A stretch of DNA of 5,169 nucleotides from JBGOUJ01 sp041477005 (GTDB lineage: Bacteria; Acidobacteriota; Terriglobia; Bryobacterales; JACQDG01): positions 1 through 5,169 of the forward strand of contig JBGOUJ010000563.1 in the NCBI GenBank assembly GCA_041477005.1, given 5' to 3'. Each line of letters begins with the position of its first letter. Position 1 is the stretch's first letter. Positions 1 through 5,169 of the stretch are shown here, one piece after another. The notes beneath the pieces are model-generated. The model was not told where the DNA came from. It did no database searches and saw nothing but the letters and a program-made list of their open reading frames with translations. The translations under genes were made by a program, and so were the position numbers.

Positions 1-21
1 CGACCGCGCGGTCGCGGAAAT
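1..21 (-). repeat. Second CRISPR repeat, cut by the left window edge
   Basis: The 21 bases match 72-92 exactly, including most of the palindromic core and the ATTTCC end (minus-strand reading). The remaining 15 bases, including the ATTGAAGC handle, lie outside the window. No mutation is visible relative to the complete copy. Confidence 0.88.
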
Positions 22-56
22 AAATGTAGGCGCTCTGAATCCAGAACGCTACCCAG
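22..56 (-). other. CRISPR spacer, leader-proximal (most recently acquired)
   Basis: This is the 35 nt of unique sequence between the two repeat copies. It is less GC-rich than the repeat and has no obvious internal structure. If the leader is on the right, this is the newest spacer and the best one for finding a recent invader. I see no second copy of it elsewhere in the window. Its target cannot be identified without a database search. Confidence 0.85.
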
Positions 57-92
57 GCTTCAATGAGGCCGCGACCGCGCGGTCGCGGAAAT
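57..92 (-). repeat. Complete leader-proximal CRISPR repeat, 36 nt, with perfect palindromic core
   Basis: This is the first repeat next to the presumed leader and so the expected site of new spacer integration. Its core at 69-88 is a perfect 20-bp inverted repeat, CCGCGACCGC followed by its exact reverse complement. In RNA this would form an 8-bp GC-rich stem with a GCGC tetraloop. The minus-strand sequence after the stem is CCTCATTGAAGC (68 down to 57), leaving a 12-nt single-stranded 3' part. Because the stem is the same from either strand, orientation rests on the ATTGAAGC end and the neighbouring genes, not on the hairpin. Confidence 0.9.
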
Positions 93-276
93 AGCCTGTT
101 GTCTAACTCTTTAGTTTTCAAAGACCAAGCGGACACTCTGCGAGAGGCCGTTAACCGCTCACACATGAAAGTGTAGCCTAAGCAGGTTCTCTTCCACAAT
201 TCACTCCGCCACAAGGACTTCGGCCCCGCGAGCGGAGGGCCGCATTGTTGCGCCACCTCACCGCTCGGATAGGGCA
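93..276 (-). promoter_or_regulatory. Presumed CRISPR leader between cas4-cas1 and the array
   Basis: These 184 bases hold no supportable gene and lie between the cas4-cas1 stop codon and the first repeat. The part nearest the repeat (about 93-125) is distinctly AT-rich compared with the surrounding coding DNA; on the minus strand it includes CTTTGAAAACTAAAGAG, in which CTTT and AAAG form a short inverted repeat. An AT-rich stretch next to the first repeat is typical of leaders, which carry the array promoter and signals for Cas1-Cas2 integration. I cannot point to a convincing -35/-10 pair, so the promoter itself is inferred. The part nearest the genes contains a GC-rich inverted repeat, listed separately. 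Confidence 0.6.
221..242 (-). terminator. Weak GC-rich inverted repeat after cas4-cas1, possible hairpin
   Basis: CGGCCC (221-226) and GGGCCG (237-242) are exact reverse complements separated by 10 bases, and the loop contains a smaller CCGC/GCGG pairing. It starts about 35 bases past the cas4-cas1 stop codon on the coding strand. No run of T follows on the minus strand (next bases AAGTCCTTGT), so it does not meet the usual pattern of an intrinsic terminator. It could slow transcription leaving the cas operon, or be chance in GC-rich DNA. Confidence 0.25.
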
Positions 277-2094
277 TCACCTGGTCACGAATACGGGGTA
301 CTCGCCAATCTCCCCGTCGATGTACCGCGCCAAGAGACGCGCCTGGATTTCCAGCAACCTCCGGTAGCTGACCCGGTAATCGAACAACGGGTGCGTCACC
401 AGGGCGTCCATCCGAAGCTCGTAGGCCCGAAAGAAACCCTTCCGTCCCGCCGGCTTCAGCGCCACCGCAGGCCCGGCCCGGACGAAATCATTCTCGGTTA
501 CCATCCCCGTATTGATCGCGCTGAGCACGGCCGAGTCGGCGATCAGCGGGCGAAACGGCTCCATCAAATCGAGCGCCAGCGCCGGCCGCCCAAACCGCGG
601 CTGATGATAAAACCCGAGGTAAGGGTCAAATCCGATGCTGTTGCAGACCACGGTCAGGTCCTTGGTCAACAGACTGTAGGCCAGCGACAGCAAAGCGTTC
701 ACCGGGTCGCGCGGCGGTCTCCGGTTGCGATGCGCAAAGTTAAACCGGAAGGCATCACTGGCCCTCTCCCCGGCGCCCGCCTCTTCCTCATCTCCCGTTT
801 TCAACATCCCCCCGAAGTGCTCGAAGTAGATGCTGGCGGCGTTGCCCTCGATCCCCAGCAGCTCCCCGGCGTCGTGCGCCCGCTCCGCCCGGTCGGCCAT
901 CAGTTTGAGGTCCCGCAGCGCCTCAGCAGGAGGCTCCACGTGGTTCCTCTGCAGCAACGTGCGCTGGTTGCGGACCTTCCCCGCCACCAGCCGTCGCGCG
1001 AGCGAGAGGACAAACCAGGATTCCTCAGCCAACTGAAACTGCCTGCGGCGCAAAAAGACGTTGCGCGAGTGCAGCCCCGTCGTCACGCCGTAGAACCACC
1101 CGCCCTGCGAAAAATAATTGATCGGCACCTCGGCCCCGCACAGCGTCTGGACCGCCTGCGTCGAGAGCTGCACGTTCCCGAACAGGTTCACTTGGCAAAC
1201 GTCGGCGAGCCGGACCTCCTGCTTGAGCTCGTCCTTTTCGCGCACCTGCAATACCTCACCCGACTTGCCCACCCTGGCGCCCTGAGTGTTCAGATACAGC
1301 GGGCGCAGATCGTCCCGCGCCGAGACCAGGCGGCGGATTTCGCTGGCGACCGGTTTGTGCGGAACGCCGCCGTGGTCCCCGTCGAACAGCTCCAGTTGCT
1401 CCGGCCCTCGCTCCCCCAACTGCACAAACTGCGCCGTCAGGGCGTGGGTCTCATCCGGCAGGCAGATGCTCACCAACGAGCACTTCGGACACTTCGGGCT
1501 GTCCACCAAGGGCGGCGGGATACGCCCGGCCCGTGCCACGGTTCGGGCCTGCTCGATCAGCCCAATGGTCTCTGCCATCAGCGCCTCTTCAATAGGCACC
1601 CGCACCCGCTGCCGGGTCTTGGCGTAGTAAATGATGCCCTCGTCGCACCGGTACCCGCTCTCGCGCAGCACCAGGGCCTGCGCGGCGAGCTGGATCCGCT
1701 CCGGCGGCCACGCTTCGATCCCCTGCTCGGTCTCGCGCGGCGCCCCATGCTTGTAATCGACCGGCGAAACCACGCCTTCGGCCCCCTCCACCAGGTCGAT
1801 CCGGGCAATCAGGCGGTAGCGCTGGCTCGACAACGTGACCGAGCGCGAGTGGATCGCCTCTTCCCCCGCCTGCTCCGGCAGCGGCATATCGTCCGCCCGC
1901 GCGTCCACTCGGCCGTGCTGGAGCTTGCCCTCGACCGTGTCCGCGCTTTCAGCAAACAACCCCTCCACCCACTCGTAGAAGAACAGCCGGGGACAGTAGA
2001 CGAACTCGTTCAGCATCCGAGCCGGCAAGTAGTCGGGCAGCCGGCGCTCCTCGTCAGGCTCTTCGACGGACCAGGGAAGATCGGCGGCGCTCAT
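277..2094 (-). CDS. cas4-cas1: Cas4-Cas1 fusion protein, CRISPR adaptation nuclease/integrase
   Basis: The fusion has 605 aa and combines a Cas4 nuclease with the Cas1 integrase, an arrangement typical of type I-G. Cas4 domain, about residues 18-220: Cys34 in YCPR and Cys202, Cys205, Cys211 in the C-terminal cluster ending CLPDE form the expected iron-sulfur site. His60, Asp100, Asp113, Lys115 (VDYK) and Gln135 match the RecB-like nuclease motifs. After a linker (about 220-250) comes Cas1, about 255-605, with metal-binding Glu416 (GIEGNAAS), His497 (GFYHQPR), and Asp509/Glu512 in DLMEPFRP. Both domains look complete and active. In the family, Cas4 selects and trims PAM-bearing prespacers, and Cas1 with Cas2 integrates them. 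I chose the ATG at 2094 because GAGGGGAG lies 5 bases upstream and because it clears the cas2 stop; a GTG nine codons upstream would overlap cas2. Third-position GC is very high (about 88% in a hand-counted stretch). Confidence 0.97.
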   Translation of the reverse strand: MSAADLPWSVEEPDEERRLPDYLPARMLNEFVYCPRLFFYEWVEGLFAESADTVEGKLQHGRVDARADDMPLPEQAGEEAIHSRSVTLSSQRYRLIARIDLVEGAEGVVSPVDYKHGAPRETEQGIEAWPPERIQLAAQALVLRESGYRCDEGIIYYAKTRQRVRVPIEEALMAETIGLIEQARTVARAGRIPPPLVDSPKCPKCSLVSICLPDETHALTAQFVQLGERGPEQLELFDGDHGGVPHKPVASEIRRLVSARDDLRPLYLNTQGARVGKSGEVLQVREKDELKQEVRLADVCQVNLFGNVQLSTQAVQTLCGAEVPINYFSQGGWFYGVTTGLHSRNVFLRRRQFQLAEESWFVLSLARRLVAGKVRNQRTLLQRNHVEPPAEALRDLKLMADRAERAHDAGELLGIEGNAASIYFEHFGGMLKTGDEEEAGAGERASDAFRFNFAHRNRRPPRDPVNALLSLAYSLLTKDLTVVCNSIGFDPYLGFYHQPRFGRPALALDLMEPFRPLIADSAVLSAINTGMVTENDFVRAGPAVALKPAGRKGFFRAYELRMDALVTHPLFDYRVSYRRLLEIQARLLARYIDGEIGEYPVFVTR

Positions 2095-2099
2095 CGTTG

Positions 2100-2107
2100 C
2101 TCCCCTC
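2100..2107 (-). promoter_or_regulatory. Ribosome binding site of cas4-cas1
   Basis: On the minus strand GAGGGGAG precedes the ATG at 2094 with 5 bases between, a strong Shine-Dalgarno match. It overlaps the cas2 stop codon TGA (2108-2106), so ribosomes finishing cas2 stop right on it, suggesting coupled translation. This site decides the start in favour of ATG 2094 over GTG 2121. Confidence 0.75.
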
Positions 2108-2396
2108 ACACCACGAGGCACGGCTCGTCCAACCGAGTGTACGGCTTACCCAGGGCGGTAATCACGCGGTCCCCGCGTCCTTCGGTTGGTCCCAGGCTGA
2201 CGAACAGGACCTGGTCCTCCTTGTGGTGGATGATCTGGGCCAGCTCGTGCCGGCACCGGGCCAGGTCGGCCGGGGTGAACTGGCACTCGAAGACGGAGAA
2301 CTGGAGATGGTCCCCGTAGTTGCGCATGGCCTTGAAGACTTTTCGGAGGCGCTTGTCATCGGAGATATCGTAGCAGACAAGATAGGACGTACGCAT
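2106..2396 (-). CDS. cas2: Cas2, CRISPR adaptation protein
   Basis: Cas2 has 96 aa, the normal size. In the adaptation complex a Cas2 dimer bridges two Cas1 dimers and helps hold the prespacer. The N-terminus carries the family signature: the first beta strand ending YDIS (Tyr9-Asp10), then DDKRLRKVFKAMRNYG and the FSVFEC strand (about 33-38), giving the ferredoxin-like fold. Asp10 is the conserved residue of the family's putative metal site. The ATG at 2396 gives a standard Cas2 N-terminus; only a weak GTGAG lies upstream. Its stop codon is 11 bases before cas4-cas1. Third-position GC is about 84% (hand count over the whole gene), like cas4-cas1 and unlike the effector genes. Its place upstream of cas4-cas1 is unusual: in the Geobacter-type arrangement cas2 follows the fusion gene. 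Confidence 0.97.
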   Translation of the reverse strand: MRTSYLVCYDISDDKRLRKVFKAMRNYGDHLQFSVFECQFTPADLARCRHELAQIIHHKEDQVLFVSLGPTEGRGDRVITALGKPYTRLDEPCLVV

Positions 2397-2419
2397 GACT
2401 CACTGAATCTTAGCACGCC

Positions 2420-2791
2420 CTAAAGCGCGGTGTCGCCCCTACGCGGTCCGGCAAGCAGAAAATCCAGGTGATCTAAATGTTGAAGGTGCCTGCCATTATT
2501 AGTGGCAATCGAAACTTTGAGGTGCGGCGCGGTCGCAGCCCTCTTCCGCCGCCGCTCGTGAAGTAATTTGACAAACTCCACGCCCCCGCGCGGGTCGTCC
2601 CCGGTATCCGCCAAAAGTTCCGCGCGAGTGATCCCCCGCTTCGGCTCCCGAACCACGCGCCGGCGCTTCCCGTCAGCCGCGCCGCTTTTCGCCCGGCGTA
2701 GGTGCTTGGTTGCATCGGCCGCGAGCGCAGCTCCCCCAAAAAGCCAATTGGACACCCGCAAGGCCGCATCAGTATGGAAAAAAGAGGCCAT
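2420..2791 (-). CDS. Unrecognised basic 123-aa protein between csb2 and cas2
   Basis: I do not recognise a family. The frame starts at an ATG (2791) inside the last codons of csb2, overlapping it by 23 bases, and stops 23 bases before cas2, so it fits neatly between the two on the same strand. AAGG lies about 3 bases before the ATG, a weak ribosome site. The protein is strongly basic: by hand count 24 Lys/Arg against 13 Asp/Glu, plus six His. Visible parts are a rather hydrophobic N-terminus (1-28), a basic stretch at 42-52 (KRRRVVREPKR), a likely helix-rich section at 54-86 containing GITRAELLADTG and VEFVKLLHERRRKR, and a His-rich C-terminus. There is no signal peptide. Third-position GC is about 66%, close to csb1/csb2, but a competing frame scores similarly, so this does not prove coding. 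It may be a nucleic-acid-binding accessory protein (inference), a decayed gene, or an open frame by chance. Confidence 0.45.
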   Translation of the reverse strand: MASFFHTDAALRVSNWLFGGAALAADATKHLRRAKSGAADGKRRRVVREPKRGITRAELLADTGDDPRGGVEFVKLLHERRRKRAATAPHLKVSIATNNGRHLQHLDHLDFLLAGPRRGDTAL

Positions 2792-4346
2792 AACCTTGGT
2801 AACGCCGATCCCCAACGAGGAGCGGACCCCGGACGGGTTCAACAAACTCGAGGCGGGCGTGGGTGAGTACGGCCGATTCTCCGGGAGGCCGGTAATATTC
2901 GGCGCGGCGGGTACTTGCAACAAGCGGAGACGGCGTGAGCGTGATTGAGCAAGTAGCCACGAGCTCCCCTGGGAGACAGATGTGGCGCAAGCTAGAGCGG
3001 AGCAATGCGGTCCATTCGCTCAGCTTACGAAGCTGTCGTTCATTACTCGTCAGTTGTCGCGAACCGTCCTGCGAGTGCGTAGGGACTTTGAAACCGCGGG
3101 CAAGAGCCACCGGCGTTACGGAGTGCCATACCCGGCTTGAGCGCACAAACTGAAACCAGATTTTATCCCTCTCGGGTTGGCCAGCAAGTAGCAGGAGGCG
3201 ATACTGTGATTTCCCGGCCTCCACGACCTCTCCGTCCAGCGAGGCGCATAGCACCCGATAGACTTCGGCTGCTTCGGGCTCCACGCCGGCGCGGGCGTAG
3301 CCGAGGAGGGCAAAGCGCCGAACGCGGCCATCGGCCTTGCCGTGAAGGCTTATCGAGGGCAAGGGCACAAATGACAAGTGCGGGTGTTCGGTTGGCTTCG
3401 ACTGACCAGGGGGATGGCCAGTGATTAGCTCCTGAGCGAGATCGGGCTGGTCCCAACGGCCACCGTCGAGCGCAAAATCGACCGCTCTTTGTCTGATCCG
3501 GCTGCGCCAAACTCCGGCGTTCTCAGCGTCGCATGAAAGCGGCGGTTCGTCAGGATCGCCTGTCTCTGGGACAAGTTCAAATATGGCGACGTGGACAGGG
3601 AGGAGGCCTGCCACCGCCGCGTGAGCATAGCCCTGCACACGAAGGAATCGGCGGGCTGGTGGTTTGCGGGTCCGCACCGGAACGGGCAGGAGGTGGTTGC
3701 CAATCAGATCATCGGTCGTTCCGCCCTTCGGTACCCACAGGTGGATATCCCCGGCTTGATTCGTTGGCCGCCATGTCTCAAACGTTTCTGGGGAGGCGTT
3801 CACGAGGTTGTGCTCTTTCAGTTCGATTCGCGCCTCGATTTGGTCTTCGGCGCGTCCGAGATAACGCACTTGAGCTGTCAGGTCGGCAAGCGCTGCGAGA
3901 TGCCGTGCTGCTGCTCCTTGGGTGGCAGCGCCATCCAACCGCCACACGTAATACACCTTGAGCTCTCCGCTCGAACGGCCGACGGCGCGTCGCCGAAGCG
4001 TTGGCGCGAGAAGCATGGATGTCTTCGTCAGGTCGTTCTTGGCCGGATTGTTCTGGGGAATAGCAAGCCGAAAGCGCGTCGCTGCATTAGAGTCTTCCGA
4101 AAGAACCGAAGAAGCGACAATATCGGGAGGAGGCTGCCGTTCCAACCATCGCAGCGCCTCAAGGGCAGTTCCCGCCAGTTGCTCCTCCTTGCGTGCCGGG
4201 ATTCCGCGCAAAGCGGCGGCTATGAGGGCCTGATGGACCCGGGCCGGCGACGGCGGCCAATCCAGTTCCTCGTCCTGGTCCGGTGTTAGCCGCACCCCTT
4301 GGTAGCTGTGCGCAACAAATCTGCAATGCAGAACAAGCGCATTCAT
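2769..4346 (-). CDS. csb2: Csb2 (GSU0054 family), Cas5-Cas6-type fusion subunit of type I-G Cascade
   Basis: At 525 aa this is about normal for the family, which is taken to combine a Cas5-like N-terminal half with a Cas6-like C-terminal half. It should bind the crRNA 5' handle and, through the Cas6 part, cut the repeat hairpin. Recognisable family stretches: N-terminal strand and DWPPSPARVHQAL (29-41), ALRWLERQPPPDI (64-76), a P-N block at 97-101, YYVW (132-135), and the YLGRAE segment (162-167). The C-terminal half has the HPHLSFVPLP and HGKADGRVRR block (321-344), WHSVTP (407-412) and the terminal VRGPLLVGDRRYQGYGLFF (505-523), whose glycine-rich loop is the usual RNA-binding element of RAMP proteins. 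The catalytic residue of this family cannot be fixed by eye; His323 and His335 lie in the conserved block. The start ATG overlaps the csb1 stop as ATGA, a sign of coupled translation. No frameshift is visible. Confidence 0.93.
   Translation of the reverse strand: MNALVLHCRFVAHSYQGVRLTPDQDEELDWPPSPARVHQALIAAALRGIPARKEEQLAGTALEALRWLERQPPPDIVASSVLSEDSNAATRFRLAIPQNNPAKNDLTKTSMLLAPTLRRRAVGRSSGELKVYYVWRLDGAATQGAAARHLAALADLTAQVRYLGRAEDQIEARIELKEHNLVNASPETFETWRPTNQAGDIHLWVPKGGTTDDLIGNHLLPVPVRTRKPPARRFLRVQGYAHAAVAGLLPVHVAIFELVPETGDPDEPPLSCDAENAGVWRSRIRQRAVDFALDGGRWDQPDLAQELITGHPPGQSKPTEHPHLSFVPLPSISLHGKADGRVRRFALLGYARAGVEPEAAEVYRVLCASLDGEVVEAGKSQYRLLLLAGQPERDKIWFQFVRSSRVWHSVTPVALARGFKVPTHSQDGSRQLTSNERQLRKLSEWTALLRSSLRHICLPGELVATCSITLTPSPLVASTRRAEYYRPPGESAVLTHARLEFVEPVRGPLLVGDRRYQGYGLFFPY
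4343..4346 (-). other. csb1/csb2 ATGA stop-start overlap
   Basis: On the minus strand ATGA holds both the csb2 start ATG (4346-4344) and the csb1 stop TGA (4345-4343). Only a weak purine tract (AAGAAG, about 7 bases upstream) could serve as a ribosome site. Csb2 synthesis is therefore probably coupled to Csb1 termination, which would help keep the Cascade subunits in proportion. Confidence 0.8.
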
Positions 4347-5169
4347 CGCGGTCTTCTTGAAGCTCTACGCGTGGTTTTCGCTCCTTGGGACTCCTGGGGG
4401 CTCGAAGTGGCCGGCGCAGGGGTCGATGCATTCGTTGCCCCAAGTTTACCTCTGAGCGATTCCGACGTGACGCTGAACGGCCCCGCTTTGTCGGGTATAC
4501 CAACGGTGCCCTTTGCCTCCCTCGCCACCGCCACGAGCTTGTCGCGGTCAAGGTAGAGTTTCCTCAAAGCAGCGGCATCCTGATAGCTTGAATCACCACC
4601 CCGAAGGTCAACCACGAGTGGTGACTGGCTGACTAGTTCACATCCCGAACGCAACCGATGGCTGCCGGTTGACCGAGGGTATGCCTCGGCGAGGGCAGCG
4701 AGCGCGAAAACATAGCGTCGCGCGGCGTTTGTGAGAGGCTCATCAATTTCGTCGTCTCTCCGGCAATTAAGCCGTGCAATATCGGTCAGGGAAATGAGTG
4801 CCAATCGTTCGATCTTCCCCTTGACAAGCACGCCCCCCAAGCCCTCGCTCGGCGCGTTGGTGAAACCTTGCTTCGCCATCTCGTCCGCCTCAGCTTTCTC
4901 AGCCGCGGGCTTGTCAAGTACTGCGACTGCGAATTCATCGGCGGAGTAGGGACCGCTGTACAAAGCATGCCGGCGACAAGGAACGACGTCAAAGGCGTCG
5001 ATTCGCGACAGAAGGATACGAGCGTGTTTAGGCTGAGATCCTTCGCCACGACTGTCCCAAAAACCGAAAATAATGCTGGTCGGCATGAGCCGGAGAAGCT
5101 GAAGAGAGTCGCCGTCGGCGAAGCAGCTAATCGCGGCTTCCACACTCTCTCCCTTGTCCGAAAGTCGGA
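4343..5169 (-). CDS. csb1: Csb1 (GSU0053 family), Cas7-type backbone subunit, C-terminal part
   Basis: About 274 residues are visible, and the frame stays open through the right edge, so the N-terminus is missing. Family members are usually some 330-400 aa, so I estimate up to about a third is outside. The visible part opens with RLSDKGESVEAAI and PTSIIFGFWDSRG (about 5045-5083), a strong Csb1 signature, followed by the ILLSRIDAFDV strand and YSGPYSADEF. The mid region has LTNAARRYVFALAALAEAYPRSTGSHRLRSGCEL. The last 35 or so residues are low-complexity, Ser/Thr/Pro- then Arg-rich. As Cas7, several copies should polymerise along the crRNA and hold the guide. The stop overlaps the csb2 start. 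Third-position GC is only about 58% in a hand-counted 59-codon stretch, the lowest sampled here. Confidence 0.92.
   Translation of the reverse strand, partial: RLSDKGESVEAAISCFADGDSLQLLRLMPTSIIFGFWDSRGEGSQPKHARILLSRIDAFDVVPCRRHALYSGPYSADEFAVAVLDKPAAEKAEADEMAKQGFTNAPSEGLGGVLVKGKIERLALISLTDIARLNCRRDDEIDEPLTNAARRYVFALAALAEAYPRSTGSHRLRSGCELVSQSPLVVDLRGGDSSYQDAAALRKLYLDRDKLVAVAREAKGTVGIPDKAGPFSVTSESLRGKLGATNASTPAPATSSPQESQGAKTTRRASRRPR

Larger units (their letters stand above)
1..92 (-). CRISPR. Leader-proximal end of a type I-G CRISPR array (1 full repeat, 1 spacer, 1 cut repeat)
   Basis: Positions 1-22 and 72-93 are identical over 22 bases and start 71 bases apart, which fits a 36-nt repeat plus a 35-nt spacer. 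The complete repeat is best placed at 57-92 and the spacer at 22-56; because an A follows both copies, the repeat may be 37 nt and the spacer 34. Read on the minus strand, the repeat starts ATTTCCGCG and ends ATTGAAGC. That end resembles the ATTGAAAC/G end of many type I and III repeats, which become the crRNA 5' handle. I therefore infer transcription leftward, with the leader at 93-276 and older spacers beyond the left edge. The array lies just downstream of cas4-cas1, the usual place for this subtype. Only two copies are visible, but the cas1-cas2 context makes the call secure. Confidence 0.93.

Noticed and set aside
136..174. Short inverted repeats in the leader (CTCT-GCG-AGAG and ACAC-ATGAAA-GTGT)
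   Set aside because: Four-base arms are expected by chance in a region of this length.
221..242. Intrinsic terminator of the cas operon
   Set aside because: I rejected it as a confident call because no T-run follows the stem on the coding strand and the stem has only 6 bp; it is kept as a low-confidence entry.
2095..2121. GTG at 2121 as the start of cas4-cas1 (614 aa)
   Set aside because: It would overlap the cas2 stop and has no comparable ribosome site. ATG 2094 has GAGGGGAG at ideal spacing, and conserved Cas4 sequence begins only later.
391..2319. Plus-strand open frame of 642 codons, the longest in the window
   Set aside because: It lies antisense to cas4-cas1 and cas2, whose motifs are unmistakable. 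Its product is rich in Arg, Pro, His, Gln and Leu, as expected for the mirror of a GC-rich gene, and it has no family features.
2420..2923. Longer 167-aa version of the unrecognised ORF, from TTG at 2923
   Set aside because: The extra 44 codons lie wholly within the well-conserved C-terminus of csb2 and would need a rare TTG start; the ATG at 2791 is simpler.
2568..2948. Plus-strand 126-aa frame across the csb2-cas2 gap
   Set aside because: It runs against the operon and partly antisense to conserved csb2. Its product is Arg/Ser/Ala-rich with no recognisable features.
3591..4289. Plus-strand 232-aa frame opposite csb2
   Set aside because: It is fully antisense to csb2, which has clear family motifs over this stretch, and has no motif of its own.
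5141..5143. GTG at 5143 as a true start for csb1 (266 aa)
   Set aside because: The frame stays open upstream to the window edge and reads RLSDKGES, which is part of a conserved Csb1 block, so the GTG is an internal Val codon.

Overview
The window is a stretch of a type I-G (formerly I-U) CRISPR-Cas locus, read right to left on the minus strand. Every gene I can support is a cas gene or sits tightly inside the cas operon. The DNA is GC-rich and bacterial in style (Shine-Dalgarno motif, ATGA overlap, short gaps). Codon choice is strongly G/C-ending in part of the locus. The family is known from Geobacter and scattered among other GC-rich bacteria, but nothing here fixes the genus.

Layout in transcription order, right to left. 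(1) The C-terminal part of csb1, the Cas7-type backbone subunit (4343-5169), runs off the right edge. (2) csb2, a Cas5-Cas6-type fusion protein of 525 aa (2769-4346), overlaps csb1 by an ATGA. (3) A basic 123-aa reading frame that I do not recognise (2420-2791) fills the gap between csb2 and cas2. (4) cas2 (2106-2396). (5) A cas4-cas1 fusion of 605 aa (277-2094). (6) A 184-bp gene-free leader-like region (93-276). (7) The leader end of a CRISPR array (1-92), with one complete 36-nt repeat, one 35-nt spacer and one repeat cut by the left edge. cas3 and the large subunit csx17/cas8 are not visible and would be expected beyond the right edge.

How the parts work together (family knowledge): the Cas4 domain trims and selects PAM-containing prespacers, and Cas1 with Cas2 integrates them at the leader-proximal repeat (57-92). 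The transcribed array is cut at its repeat hairpins, probably by the Cas6-like part of Csb2, and the crRNA is assembled with Csb1, Csb2 and Csx17 to guide Cas3. The metal-binding residues of Cas4 and Cas1 appear intact, so the adaptation module looks functional.

Points worth a second look: the unrecognised basic 123-aa frame inside the operon; cas2 lying upstream of cas4-cas1, the reverse of the usual order; a clear difference in third-position GC between the adaptation genes (about 84-88% in hand-counted samples) and the effector genes (about 58-73%), suggesting modular assembly; and a repeat whose core is a perfect 20-bp palindrome.
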